A program made the position numbers and the translations under genes. A stretch of DNA of 51,249 bases from Promethearchaeota archaeon Loki_b31 (GTDB lineage Archaea; Asgardarchaeota; Lokiarchaeia; Sigyniarchaeales; SOKP01): the NCBI GenBank assembly GCA_005222975.1, contig NJBI01000021.1, positions 1-51,249 on the forward strand. Reading direction: 5' to 3'. The notes under the pieces were generated by a model, which saw only the letters and a program-made list of their open reading frames with translations, was not told where the DNA came from and did not search any database. The stretch's first letter is position 1, and each line of letters opens with the position of its first letter. Shown here piece after piece: positions 37,004-46,449 of this stretch.

Positions 37004-37408
37004 CTAAAATTTTATTTTTTTTTCGCTCGATTTCAACTCTTTTTCTAGCATTTTAATTTTAGTATCAATATCTTTCGTTTTAGTTTTCTTTTCTTTTTCA
37101 ATCGCTTTTAAATTATGGTTTAAGATTTTGTCCTTCTCTCTTTTCAAAGAATTGTATTCTGATTCCAATTTCTTTGTAATAGAAAGTAATTCTTTCTTTT
37201 TTGCTGTTAAATCATTAATATTTTTGAGGAGTTCATTTAATTTAGTTTGTTGATGAAGCAATTGTTCCCCAAGGTCTTTAATTTTAGGATCAAATTCTTC
37301 ATTACATTTATTTGTAAAATAGGTTTCTTTTTGTTTCGCTGTCTGTTCAATTTTCTCAATTTCTACTGCTATCTTATTAATGTAATCCCTAAGTTCTTCG
37401 TCTGACAT
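37004..37408 (-). CDS. small coiled-coil protein of unknown function
   Basis: 134 residues from ATG 37408 (MSDEELRDY), chosen over an upstream Met at 37450 whose first 14 residues are basic and unlike the rest. Almost entirely helical, with heptads rich in Lys/Glu/Leu (LGEQLLHQQTKLNELLKNIN; KKLESEYNSLKREKDKIL). One Cys only. It may be structural or an adaptor; nothing more can be said. Confidence 0.6.
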   Translation of the reverse strand: MSDEELRDYINKIAVEIEKIEQTAKQKETYFTNKCNEEFDPKIKDLGEQLLHQQTKLNELLKNINDLTAKKKELLSITKKLESEYNSLKREKDKILNHNLKAIEKEKKTKTKDIDTKIKMLEKELKSSEKKIKF

Positions 37409-37535
37409 CTTGATTTTCTTTGTTTTAATTATATACCATTTTTTAAGCAAAAATGATTAATATTTATATGAATCATAATTTGATTTTACTTAATTAAAGT
37501 ACCGATTGAACTCTATATAAATTTTGATTCTTCTT

Positions 37536-37554
37536 CTTTTTATACATAAGTAGA
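37536..37554 (+). repeat. remnant copy of the PfkB kinase start region
   Basis: CTTTTTATACATAAGTAGA occurs here and, identically, at 38848-38866, where it spans the start codon of the PfkB-family gene (CAT 38857-38859 on this strand). Here no gene follows. The remnant touches the second copy of the SCP2-end repeat (37553-37592). Confidence 0.65.
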
Positions 37555-37592
37555 TTTTTAACAAAACATCTAATATTTTATAAATTTAATGC
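37553..37592 (+). repeat. direct repeat, copy 2 of the SCP2 3' end
   Basis: 38 of 40 bases match 36903-36942, including the former last codons and stop of the SCP2 gene, but here they are not attached to a reading frame. Adjacent to the PfkB start remnant, so the gap 37451-37674 looks like a recombination scar made from both neighbouring gene ends. Confidence 0.7.
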
Positions 37593-37674
37593 ACACCCCA
37601 TAATTGCCCAGATGCTCGTTGTGCTCTATCTAATTGAAATCGTAATCAACCAAATAAACTTTTTTCATTGTATT

Positions 37675-38859
37675 TTAAGGAAAATTAGGGTTATCATTAT
37701 CAATAAATTCCATATATCTACTTATAAATTGAGATAATTGATTAAAGTTTGGAGATTTTCCAGTTCTTACAAAAATAGCCGTTAGAGCGTTGCCCATGAG
37801 AATTGCTTCAGGAGGGGTAAGACCACAAGATAACCCTAAAACAGTTCCCGAATGAAAATAATCGCCTGCGCCAACGGTAAATTTAGGTTTTGAAGTAAAT
37901 CCTTCAGTTATCCAATAATGATCTTCGACAGTAGAGAGCGTTGCGAAGTGAGGGGAATGAATTACTAAATAGGATAAATTCATTTCTGTATTAAGCCGTT
38001 TTCCACCGTCAATATAGTCAGTTGAATTTTCTTGATAAGGGGCGAAAGTTTTAACATTATCTAAAACTTTAGAAAGGAAATAAGCCTCCAGATCATTTGC
38101 GCTTAGCATAACTGGAACTCGTTGGTCTATTTTTTGAAGAATTTTTACCAAATCTAAAAGATCCTGCCTCGAACGTTTTCTTATATCGGCTATGTCTACG
38201 AAAAATATTTTTTCTTTTAAATTGGATATAGAAGGAAAGATCTCATCCAAGAAATGTTGCCATATATCGTTTAGATTTGGTATTAAAGCCCAATGTCCAA
38301 AACCCATAATATTAGATGCTTCTATTATCTTAACCAACTTACCCAGTTTTACATTATCCATTAGCGTTTTCCAATCAATGTTTAAAATGGGGGAAAAATC
38401 AGTTATCATAACTTTCCCATCGTCAAACTCTAAGCCTAACGTTTGACCGGGATTAGAAATCGGAATTGATTCTACTTCAGGTAGTTGGTAATAAAAACCG
38501 TTAAGTTTAGGATGTCCTAAAGCCGCAATCAAATATATTTTTACTCCAAAAGCATTCAAAGCTTGACAAGTTTTAGGAGCAAAACCGCCAAAGATCCTCT
38601 TTTTTAAGACTCTCTCAATATTTGCCGAACTTCCAGTAACATCAATTAATAATTCTCCAAAAGCCTTCATGCTCTCCATTCTTGTCCATTTTTTTGCACT
38701 CAATCTGCTCTGGACTAAAGAATAGAGAGAATCAACATACCCATCAAAACCTAAAAAACAAGACTTTTTTATTACAGTGGTTTGAACGGTTTCCAATTTT
38801 TTAGTTATTGAATCTAAAGTTTCTAAAGTAACATCGTAGTCGTTTAGCTTTTTATACAT
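37675..38859 (-). CDS. PfkB/ribokinase-family carbohydrate kinase
   Basis: 394 residues. An N-terminal substrate region (GFDGYVDSLY, then RIFGGFAPKTCQALNAFGVK, the family's GG..N.A-type segment) and the C-terminal ATP/anion-hole motif TVGAGDYFHSG (near residue 330, catalytic Asp in GAGD) define the family. It is longer than typical ribokinases by about 70 residues, mainly at the N-terminus. The phosphorylated sugar or nucleoside cannot be told. Its 5' end is duplicated as a 19-base remnant downstream of the gene. Confidence 0.82.
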   Translation of the reverse strand: MYKKLNDYDVTLETLDSITKKLETVQTTVIKKSCFLGFDGYVDSLYSLVQSRLSAKKWTRMESMKAFGELLIDVTGSSANIERVLKKRIFGGFAPKTCQALNAFGVKIYLIAALGHPKLNGFYYQLPEVESIPISNPGQTLGLEFDDGKVMITDFSPILNIDWKTLMDNVKLGKLVKIIEASNIMGFGHWALIPNLNDIWQHFLDEIFPSISNLKEKIFFVDIADIRKRSRQDLLDLVKILQKIDQRVPVMLSANDLEAYFLSKVLDNVKTFAPYQENSTDYIDGGKRLNTEMNLSYLVIHSPHFATLSTVEDHYWITEGFTSKPKFTVGAGDYFHSGTVLGLSCGLTPPEAILMGNALTAIFVRTGKSPNFNQLSQFISRYMEFIDNDNPNFP

Positions 38860-38980
38860 AAGTAGAGATATAATTTATTTCTAATAAATCACACTTCCAA
38901 TAATTTTTGAAGAATTATCTTTTATAAAAGAAAATTATGAATCAATAGGAGATGAAGTTATAATTCAGACAGCTATAAAT

Positions 38981-39619
38981 TTATTTTTTAAATACAAACG
39001 CAATCATATGTTCGATTCCGAATTCCTTAGAAGTTTGAATTTTGTGAAGGATTTTGAGATGTTTCATCCCTAACGGAGAAAATATCGTAAGAATCTCTTC
39101 TTCTCTGTAAGCACGTGAATACATTTTTTCATCCATTATTTCAACGATAACTTCTTTGTCCACATCTTCACCTTCAGCCCGGGGTTCATTTAGTGACAAG
39201 TATAATAAACCATTGTTTTTCAGTGATTTAACGATTCGATTTGCTACATCCTTGAATAACTGAGGGCTGAGTAAAAGCATGGAATAGCTTGAGAAAACAC
39301 CATCAAATTTTTTATCATAGTCTAAATCTGTCATTGATAATTCTTTGAAATTAGCTAAAGGACCATTTTTTTGTGCGATTTTGATCATCTGGGACGAAAT
39401 ATCAACCCCTAATACATTAAAACCCTTTTCTATAAATAGTTTAGCAAAAGGTAAGCCAGTTCCAGAACCTAAGTCTAAAATCGAACCGTTTTTAGGGAGT
39501 TCGTTGCAAAAATATTCGACTAATGGATTCAAACTACCATAATTTGCATCGTTGTATTTTTCTGCTACATTATTCCAAGCTTTTTTGTTTAACGAAATAA
39601 TGTTTAATTTTTCATCCAT
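38981..39619 (-). CDS. class I SAM-dependent methyltransferase
   Basis: 212 residues. SAM-binding motif I is ILDLGSGTGLPFAKLF (about 46-61), followed by the acidic GVDISSQMIKIAQ (motif II) and DGVFSSYSMLLLSP (motif IV region). It is similar to small Methyltransf_11/25-type enzymes. No substrate-specific domain. It is in the same direction as the YprB-like gene upstream (33-base gap), so the two may be co-transcribed. Confidence 0.85.
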   Translation of the reverse strand: MDEKLNIISLNKKAWNNVAEKYNDANYGSLNPLVEYFCNELPKNGSILDLGSGTGLPFAKLFIEKGFNVLGVDISSQMIKIAQKNGPLANFKELSMTDLDYDKKFDGVFSSYSMLLLSPQLFKDVANRIVKSLKNNGLLYLSLNEPRAEGEDVDKEVIVEIMDEKMYSRAYREEEILTIFSPLGMKHLKILHKIQTSKEFGIEHMIAFVFKK

Positions 39620-39652
39620 ACATAGAAATTTAATTTCTACAACAAAATAAAA

Positions 39653-40624
39653 TTAAGCTTTCAGTAATTTTTGAAGAATTAATGGCATAGAATAAATATC
39701 CCAATAGTTATGTTCAATAATTTCTTTTACTAATCCCACATATCTCAAAGAATCTTCTAAATACTTTTTGTAGCACAATCCAACTAATCCACTTGGTAAC
39801 TCGTTATCCCTTTTCAGATTTAATAGTTTATCTTCCATGTTTGTTAGCGTGTAATTCTCAAAACTTCCTTTGTATTTCCTTCGGCAATTATGATATAGGT
39901 CTATATGGTGAAATTTTGTGTTAAACCTCTCGTAAGGCTCTTCCTCGTTAGTAATCATCGGATTTTTATCAAAAAAATACAGAAAACGGTTGGCAATGTA
40001 AGGAATGTCAAATGATTTTCCGTTATAGCTAATTAGACATTTAAACTTGGGTAAAATTTCCGTTTTAAAGTGTTCATAAATTGCGATCTCCTCTTCCAAA
40101 TCTCTTGCGAAAAGTATATGGATTTCAAATTTATCGTTTTTAAAATATCCTAAACCAATCATAATTATTGGGCTATCATACAGTCCTAATGTCTCAATAT
40201 CTAGAAAAAGTAATTCCTCCTTATCAAAACAAAAAGCAACATCTAAATCGTAAATATATCTATTTCTACACAGAAGGTCGTATTTTTTATTTTCAATTAG
40301 ATCCAAAATATGATGAGCAGATGTGTTGTATTTTAAATTAGTTCTCAAATCGTACAGAGATTTTACTCCTTTTTTATTTAATTGACGCTCTATAATTTCA
40401 CCAATAAAATAAACCGTCTTTAAGTTACCAAGAAGTTTGTTCCTTGAGAGAGTTAAATTTAAGTCGCATGAAAAAGTCTCTTCTTTCCATGTAATTTCCA
40501 TGAACTGCCCCATGCTATTTCTTACAATGGTGTGATTGCGGAATAGGTCTTCGATTTTCTTGTCCCTAAATTGATCTGCCAAGTGAGTTATATCAAATGT
40601 CTCGAAGTTATAGAAGTAGTCCAT
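39653..40624 (-). CDS. YprB-type RNase H-like 3'-5' exonuclease domain protein
   Basis: 323 residues from ATG 40624. A helical N-terminal part of about 140 residues includes a helix-hairpin-like LNKKGVKSLYDLR segment, as in YprB/TM0106 proteins. The nuclease core is DEDD-like: FLDIETLGL (Asp, Glu), LISYNGKSFDIPYIANRF (Asp), HIDLYHNCRRKY (Asp), and a last acidic residue in NYWDIYSM. It probably acts on DNA or RNA ends. It lies upstream of the methyltransferase gene on the same strand. Confidence 0.82.
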   Translation of the reverse strand: MDYFYNFETFDITHLADQFRDKKIEDLFRNHTIVRNSMGQFMEITWKEETFSCDLNLTLSRNKLLGNLKTVYFIGEIIERQLNKKGVKSLYDLRTNLKYNTSAHHILDLIENKKYDLLCRNRYIYDLDVAFCFDKEELLFLDIETLGLYDSPIIMIGLGYFKNDKFEIHILFARDLEEEIAIYEHFKTEILPKFKCLISYNGKSFDIPYIANRFLYFFDKNPMITNEEEPYERFNTKFHHIDLYHNCRRKYKGSFENYTLTNMEDKLLNLKRDNELPSGLVGLCYKKYLEDSLRYVGLVKEIIEHNYWDIYSMPLILQKLLKA

Positions 40625-40712
40625 TGTCAATAATAAATAAGGATCTTTATTTAATAATTCAAACTCTGAGAATTTATAATAAAACTAAATAAATAAGGAA
40701 AAACAAATTTTT

Positions 40713-42047
40713 TTAATAATCAATTTTGGGGATATAATCTTCATTTTCTCTGCGTGGAGGCTTGTATTTAAAGAATCTTCGAGATTCACTATCCTCAAGC
40801 ACATAGTTACTGCCCCCGCCATGGATCATACAATAGGGATCAAAGAGACCGATTTCATTTGCGTATTGTCTAGTGAAACCCCGACCACCCATAGTTCTAA
40901 AGCAATGAATGGCGCTTTCGAACCCTAGTTCCGTTGTACTAATTTTTAAGCCCATTGCATTGGCTGCCATTAATTTAGAACCCGCTAATTCGGGATGTTC
41001 GTCTAATTGCCTTACATATTGTATCATAGCAGAAATTAGTAAATTCAACTCGCGAATTTTTCGAGAGATTGGAAATCGTATAACTTGATATTGATGTAAT
41101 CTATGTTCAAATTGTTTACGCTGGAGGGCGTAGGCATGAGAATAAATCAATTTTTTCATGGTGTCACCTAATGCCTCGGCACTTATAACCAAACGTTCTT
41201 CTGTTAATTGATGAAACATAATATCTAATCCATGTCCTTTAAGTAGATTTTCTTTTGGAATTTCAGTTCTGTCAAATATCAATCGGCTAACAAACGCATC
41301 GGTCATGCCATATGTTCTAACCCGAGTACTTAGAAAGTTTTTTAACTTCTGATTCTCTGTATCGACAATAACAGCGGCTAATTGTCCTTTATTTAATCTT
41401 CCATATAAAATTATGTAATCAGCGATCATACCGTTAGTTATAAACAGTTTTTTACCTTTTGCTATTATTTTATCGTCTCTTTCTAGTAAAGCCAATTCCA
41501 TACTAAAAATATCAGACCCCGCGTTAAATTCAGTCATAGCAGAAGCGCCAATTTGACCATCTTTTGCGACAGGAGTTAAAAACTTTTCTTTTTGAGCTTC
41601 ATTGGAAGCATAATTCACAGGATTGCAATAAAGCGTGCCTCCTGCAAGTCGCCCCATCTCTACGCTATAATTTCCAGCAATATATCTCTCGCTATATTCG
41701 CTCCATCGGCCACCACATAAGGCATAGGCAATTAAAGCGTTCCTAGTAATCCGCCCTACTTCATAATCTTCTACGTTAAGAATTGTGGAATAATATCCTT
41801 TATTGGATAACTTTTTCATTATTCCAATAACTATTTCTTTCTTTTTGTCTTGAGTAGGTTCCTCAACAAGATAGTTTAATTCTTCTAATTTCCTTAGTTC
41901 TGGATCAAGTTCTTTCTCCATAAATTCATAAAGTTCTGCTAAAAATTCTTTTTCTTGAGCGTTAAGCACGGGATTATTCAGTAAATCTAATTCTGGTACA
42001 TATTTTTGAATTTTGATCTTTTCAAACTCTCTGATTCTTGTATCCAT
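40713..42047 (-). CDS. acyl-CoA dehydrogenase family flavoprotein
   Basis: 444 residues. Typical ACAD layout: helical N-terminal domain, middle beta-domain with GASAMTEFNAGSDIFSME and KGKKLFITNGMIADYIILYG, then the C-terminal helical domain (RLVISAEALGDTMKKLIYSH, AIHCFRTMGGRGFTRQYANE, MIHGGGSNYVLED). FAD-dependent alpha-beta dehydrogenation of an acyl-CoA. No electron-transfer flavoprotein genes are in the window. It is divergent from the thiolase/DUF35 gene pair across a 186-base gap, consistent with one acyl-CoA degradation module. Confidence 0.92.
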   Translation of the reverse strand: MDTRIREFEKIKIQKYVPELDLLNNPVLNAQEKEFLAELYEFMEKELDPELRKLEELNYLVEEPTQDKKKEIVIGIMKKLSNKGYYSTILNVEDYEVGRITRNALIAYALCGGRWSEYSERYIAGNYSVEMGRLAGGTLYCNPVNYASNEAQKEKFLTPVAKDGQIGASAMTEFNAGSDIFSMELALLERDDKIIAKGKKLFITNGMIADYIILYGRLNKGQLAAVIVDTENQKLKNFLSTRVRTYGMTDAFVSRLIFDRTEIPKENLLKGHGLDIMFHQLTEERLVISAEALGDTMKKLIYSHAYALQRKQFEHRLHQYQVIRFPISRKIRELNLLISAMIQYVRQLDEHPELAGSKLMAANAMGLKISTTELGFESAIHCFRTMGGRGFTRQYANEIGLFDPYCMIHGGGSNYVLEDSESRRFFKYKPPRRENEDYIPKIDY

Positions 42048-42233
42048 AATATCTCGATCATTTTTTTAATTTTTAAACTTTATTTTAGTTCTAATTAATT
42101 CTTTTGCGTATAAAATTTAAATTAATCATAATTAGAAATCTTTTAATCATAGTGAAATTAAAATATCATATCAATTAGATATATAAAATCAAATTATAAA
42201 AAAAGAGTTTAATTAAAAGAAGTGAATAAAAAA

Positions 42234-43655
42234 ATGATTAAATTTAGTGATAAACAACTGAAAATCCCCAAAATGTCTAAACCTGTGTACTTAGCTACTG
42301 TAGGCATGTCAAAATTCGACCGTGCTTTCCCTGAAACTCGAACGGAGGAATTATGTGTCCAAGCGTTGATAGCAGCAGCTGATTTTGTTAAGATGACACC
42401 TTCTGAATTGAAAAGTTTCATTCATACTGCTTATTACGGTCATTTTGCGGATCACTTTGGAGATCAACTATTAGGAGAGGCAGTTATTCACGATAGGCTT
42501 GGTTTAGATCCATTAGGAACCATCGGTGTCAAAACGGGTGGAGCTACGGGAGGGTCAACTATGTGGGAGGCAATAAAAGCTGTTGCATCTGGGTATAGCG
42601 ATTGTGCTCTTGCCTTAGGTTGGGAGAGAATGGATGAAGTTCCAACTGACGAAGGAAACAACCTGATATCTTGTGCTGCAGACAAAGACTGGGAAACGCC
42701 ATTAGGTCATATTTATACGGGGTATTACGCTGTCATGGCTCAGAGATATTGGCAAATATTTGGTAAGGCAGAGGATTCTTTTAGAAATACTATGGCAGAA
42801 ATTGCTGTTAAAAACCGTGGTTATGCGAGAATGAATCCTTACGCACATGGGCCAATGAAAATCACCATTGAAGATGTAATCAATTCTCCTGTTATTGCTT
42901 ATCCATTACGTGCCTTGGATTGCTGTTTGATGAGCGTAGGGTCTGCTTGTGGCGTTGTTTGCGATGAAAAAACCGCATATGAAATAACTGATAATCCTCT
43001 TCGAATATGGATAGGTGCGGGAAGTCATACATTAAGAGTAGCAGATCGTCGTAATATGGAAATACCACTTTTACCAAACGAAAAACCAGGACAATACGAG
43101 AATCTAAGTAAAAGATTTCCTGGAGCAGATAGGTATCCTGGATTTAGCAGTTTTTTAGCTGCACGTGTGGCGGCTTATTATGCCTATAACATGACTGGGA
43201 TTGTTGATCCAATCGATGACCTTGATGTTGTAGAACTCCATGATGCCTTCACAATTAGCGATATTCAAACTTATGAGGATATAGGCATTACACCTTATGG
43301 AGATGGGCGTAGTTATATTGAGTCTGGTGAAGCATACCATACAAACCCAAACACTAAAAAACCAGGCAAATTACCTAGCAATTTATGTGGTGGATTAATT
43401 GGTTGCATGCATGCTGTTGGCGCAACCGGGCTTATGCAAATTGCGGAAATTGGATATCATATATGGAATCGATGGGACGAAATTCATGAACCCCAAGAAA
43501 AATGGAACGCTTTTGGTAGAGAAAAACCGAAAGATTGGACAAGCCTTCAAGTAAAAGGAGCAAAAAGAGGTTTAGCAATAAGTCATGCTGGTGTGGGCTC
43601 TCATGTATCATGTGCGATTTTAATGCATCCAAATCACTTAATTAAGGAGGAATAA
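42234..43655 (+). CDS. thiolase-like protein (SCP-x/acetyl-CoA acetyltransferase superfamily)
   Basis: 473 residues from ATG 42234; the GTG at 42222 falls in the likely ribosome-binding site. The thiolase fold is clear: VGMSKFDRAFPETRTEELCVQA, VGWERMDE-type segment (ALALGWERMDEVP), DDLDVVELHDAFTISDIQTYED, and NLCGGLIGCMHAVGATG with its His. Where thiolases carry the nucleophilic Cys, this one reads VKTGGATGGSTMWEA, without Cys. A TATA-like ATATATAAAA lies near 42178-42187. Five bases downstream is a DUF35 gene, the usual partner in archaeal thiolase/HMG-CoA-synthase and BbsAB-type complexes. Confidence 0.85.
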   Translation: MIKFSDKQLKIPKMSKPVYLATVGMSKFDRAFPETRTEELCVQALIAAADFVKMTPSELKSFIHTAYYGHFADHFGDQLLGEAVIHDRLGLDPLGTIGVKTGGATGGSTMWEAIKAVASGYSDCALALGWERMDEVPTDEGNNLISCAADKDWETPLGHIYTGYYAVMAQRYWQIFGKAEDSFRNTMAEIAVKNRGYARMNPYAHGPMKITIEDVINSPVIAYPLRALDCCLMSVGSACGVVCDEKTAYEITDNPLRIWIGAGSHTLRVADRRNMEIPLLPNEKPGQYENLSKRFPGADRYPGFSSFLAARVAAYYAYNMTGIVDPIDDLDVVELHDAFTISDIQTYEDIGITPYGDGRSYIESGEAYHTNPNTKKPGKLPSNLCGGLIGCMHAVGATGLMQIAEIGYHIWNRWDEIHEPQEKWNAFGREKPKDWTSLQVKGAKRGLAISHAGVGSHVSCAILMHPNHLIKEE

Positions 43656-43660
43656 AAAAA

Positions 43661-44260
43661 ATGCCTAAAACTGAAGAAGAAAAAGGTTCTGTTTCCATAA
43701 TTAATGGAAGATACAAACCAAAAGGAAAATTTCATATCATTGAGGCAAATCGACCAATATTTAACGAAGACACAGGAAAATTGGCTGGTGTTACAAATCC
43801 TAGAGACATGACTTATATCCACTCTTATGGTGGTGAAGCTATTTTTTTCGAATCTCTTAGTAAGGGGAAATTGATGGCTACAAGATGCGATAATGATAAA
43901 TGTGAATTCAAAGGATCAATCTACATGCCTTTCAGGATTTATTGTCCAGATTGCTTACGAAAAATGACTGCAATTGATTTTACTGAGAAAGCAAAGAATA
44001 GCGCCAAAATATATTCCTTCATTATAACCCATCGATCGGGAGCGTTTAATACGCTCAAATTACCAATCAAATTCATTAACATAGAATTTGATGGTGTAGT
44101 TACAATTTTAATGAGTTATCTATCGGTAGGAGAACCTGAACTAGAAAAACGCGTGGTACCCATTTTTCAAACAAAAAATCCCACTTATACTATAATGGAT
44201 CTTTCATTTGTTCCCGAAGGAACCTCAGAATCGGAATTGCCTGATGGATTTACTTTTTAA
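43661..44260 (+). CDS. DUF35 OB-fold/zinc-ribbon acyl-CoA-associated protein
   Basis: 199 residues, longer than the other two DUF35 proteins here because of an N-terminal extension of about 60. Zinc-ribbon cysteines CDNDKC and CPDC (about 71-76 and 91-94) are followed by the OB-fold (KIYSFIITHRSGAFNTLKLP, FDGVVTILMSYLSVGEP). DUF35 proteins bridge thiolase-family enzymes and bind CoA. It starts behind AAGGAGGAAT, directly after the thiolase-like gene, so the two products probably form a complex. Confidence 0.85.
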   Translation: MPKTEEEKGSVSIINGRYKPKGKFHIIEANRPIFNEDTGKLAGVTNPRDMTYIHSYGGEAIFFESLSKGKLMATRCDNDKCEFKGSIYMPFRIYCPDCLRKMTAIDFTEKAKNSAKIYSFIITHRSGAFNTLKLPIKFINIEFDGVVTILMSYLSVGEPELEKRVVPIFQTKNPTYTIMDLSFVPEGTSESELPDGFTF

Positions 44261-44385
44261 GTTTTAAAATTTTCTTATTTTTTTTAATTCCTTTTAAAAT
44301 GTTTAATGAGTATAATCTTCTTTTAATAGATGAAAATTTTAGTTTATTGAAATTAAAAGAAAAAAGTAAAAGAATTTAATATTTT

Positions 44386-45273
44386 TTATTGTTGATAAAG
44401 ATGTAATATTTTTCTCGCTTCTTCAGGCGTAGCAATTTCTCTCCCGGCTATTTTCGTAACTTTAGCTGCCCATTCTACTTGTTCCCACGAGCCTTTAGCT
44501 AATGTCCCATCGACTGTACGGATATTATCTTCTAAACCAACTCTTATGTGTCCTCCCATTGCTGCGGCGCACATTCCTGCTTGAAATTGATTTTTTGCAA
44601 CCCCACACACGCTCCAAGTAGCGTCAGGTGGTTTTAAATTAAGCAAATGAGCTAAATTTTCAAAAGAAAAGGGGACGCCTCCCAAAACTCCAAAAACAAA
44701 TTGGAAATGAAGAGGTTGATCCAGAATCACCTTCGCTTGTTTCCTAAGATGTAGAATGTTATACATGCCTCCAAAGTCATATACTTCGATTTCTGGTTTG
44801 ACTTGATTTTTTTTCATAGTTTTAGCGAATTTTTGAATCGTATCAAATGTATTCGCGAATATAGCTTTAGCACCAAGTCCAACGGCTCCTGTTTTATGGT
44901 CTCCAACAGCAAAGTTCATTGAATTGGAATTTAAGGAAGCAATTGGAGGTTTAAATGTTATAACAGGAGCTATTCTTTGTTTATCAGTTACTATTAAACT
45001 GATAGCAGAACTTAAGTTGATTAGAATATCTGGAGCCTTTTCTTTGATGTTATCTAATACAGCTTTAATTTTTTCTAATTCGTGCGTTGGATTGCCTTTT
45101 TCAGGGTCTCTTGCGTGGATATGCACAATTGCTGCTCCTGCATCGAAACATTTTTTTGCTTCATCCCCAAATTCTTCGGGGGTATATGGAACAGCAGGAT
45201 TTTGCGATTTTATCGTCGCAGCACCAGTGAGAGCGGCTGTTATAACTAGTTTTTTTGATAAATCTTCTGACAT
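44386..45273 (-). CDS. BKACE-family beta-keto acid cleavage enzyme (copy 1)
   Basis: 295 residues. BKACE (DUF849; Kce-like) enzymes condense a beta-keto acid with acetyl-CoA and cleave it to acetoacetate and a new CoA ester, using a zinc ion. Metal-binding HIHARD (about 46-51), PEKGNPTHE, LINLSSAIS and the late GGHIRVGLEDN with the metal-ligand Glu are present. It is about 70 per cent similar by eye to the next gene on the same strand. Substrate not predictable. It is divergent from the thiolase operon at 46516, pointing to one keto-acid/acyl-CoA pathway. Confidence 0.88.
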   Translation of the reverse strand: MSEDLSKKLVITAALTGAATIKSQNPAVPYTPEEFGDEAKKCFDAGAAIVHIHARDPEKGNPTHELEKIKAVLDNIKEKAPDILINLSSAISLIVTDKQRIAPVITFKPPIASLNSNSMNFAVGDHKTGAVGLGAKAIFANTFDTIQKFAKTMKKNQVKPEIEVYDFGGMYNILHLRKQAKVILDQPLHFQFVFGVLGGVPFSFENLAHLLNLKPPDATWSVCGVAKNQFQAGMCAAAMGGHIRVGLEDNIRTVDGTLAKGSWEQVEWAAKVTKIAGREIATPEEARKILHLYQQ

Positions 45274-45410
45274 TTTATATACCTATTTTTTTCTCGTATT
45301 TTATTAAATTTATAAATTTTTTCTTATTTTTTTAATTCTTCGTAAAAATATTAAGATAAAAAAAATTAAATGGGTTAGAATTAAACTTGAGTTTAAGTTC
45401 AACCTAATCC

Positions 45411-46310
45411 TTATAGTGAAACATGTTCTTGCTTTAGATGAAATATTTTTCTTGCTTCTTCACCTTGTGCTAGTTCTCTCCCTGCTATTTTTGCAACTTT
45501 AGCTGCCCATTCTACTTGTTCCCACGAGCCTTTAGCTAATTCACCTGAAATGGCACGAGTATTATCCTCTAAACCAACTCGAATATGTCCGCCCCATGCA
45601 GCAGCACACAATCCAGCTTGAAATTGTTGCTTAGAAACGCCACAAACACTCCAAGTAGCATTCGAAGGCTTTAGATCGAGCAGCAAAGCGAGATTTCTTG
45701 GTGTGAATGGAATCCCTCCAAGCACACCCCATACAAACTGGAAATGAAGTGGTTGGGTGAATGTGCCTTCTTGTTTATTTAGGAAAAGCATGCTATACAT
45801 ACCTCCAAGGTCGTAAATTTCCATTTCCGGTTTAGTTCCGGCTTTTTTCATCTCTTTCGCAAATTTCGAAATAGTTTTAAATGTATTTGCGAAGATGTTT
45901 CCTGCTCCCATACCAACTTTTCCTGTTTTGTAATCACCAACTGCGAAATTCATGGACGCAGTATTTAATGAAGCCAAAGGTGGTTTGAAAGTTTGGACCG
46001 GCGCTATTCTTTGTTTATCAGTAGCAACGGAACTAATTGCACTACTTAAGTTAATTATTAACTCGGGTGCTTTTGATTTTATATTATCTAACACTGCTTT
46101 TATTAAATCTAAGTCATGTGTTGGATTACCTTTTTCAGGGTGTCGAGCATGGATATGAACAATCGCAGCACCTGCATCGTAACATTTTTTCGCTTCATCT
46201 CCAAATTCTTCTGCGGTATATGGAACATTTGGATTATTACTCTTGGTCGTAATTGCACCAGCTAATGCTGCTGAAATAACTAACTTATTTTCTGGGTTCG
46301 ATTCTGACAT
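45411..46310 (-). CDS. BKACE-family beta-keto acid cleavage enzyme (copy 2)
   Basis: 299 residues, a tandem paralogue of copy 1. The metal motif reads HIHARH instead of HIHARD: the two zinc histidines and the Arg are kept, but the following Asp is His. GGHIRVGLEDN is intact. Upstream of ATG 46310 the minus strand reads TAGGTATAAAAAATG, a weak ribosome-binding site also seen before copy 1. The tandem pair probably arose by duplication and may handle different keto acids. Confidence 0.87.
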   Translation of the reverse strand: MSESNPENKLVISAALAGAITTKSNNPNVPYTAEEFGDEAKKCYDAGAAIVHIHARHPEKGNPTHDLDLIKAVLDNIKSKAPELIINLSSAISSVATDKQRIAPVQTFKPPLASLNTASMNFAVGDYKTGKVGMGAGNIFANTFKTISKFAKEMKKAGTKPEMEIYDLGGMYSMLFLNKQEGTFTQPLHFQFVWGVLGGIPFTPRNLALLLDLKPSNATWSVCGVSKQQFQAGLCAAAWGGHIRVGLEDNTRAISGELAKGSWEQVEWAAKVAKIAGRELAQGEEARKIFHLKQEHVSL

Positions 46311-46322
46311 TTTTTATACCTA
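46310..46322. repeat. start-region repeat, copy 1
   Basis: TTTTTTATACCTA at the start of the BKACE gene recurs at 46437-46449, with similar following bases (AATAATA...GATT). See the finding on a third start-like remnant. Confidence 0.4.
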
Positions 46323-46436
46323 GTTTTAATAATATGGATTGTAATAAATCTCAAAAATTTGTTGTTGATTAAAAATTAAGTATCTTCCTATTTAAATTTT
46401 AAAAATATTGTAATTCTCAAAAAATTCTATTGAAAA

Positions 46437-46449
46437 TTTTTTATACCTA
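46437..46449. repeat. start-region repeat, copy 2 (no gene attached)
   Basis: The same 13 bases as at 46310-46322, 127 bases away, in the divergent gap before the thiolase operon. It may be a leftover of the BKACE duplication or a shared promoter element (GGTATAAAAA is TATA-like on the minus strand). Confidence 0.35.
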
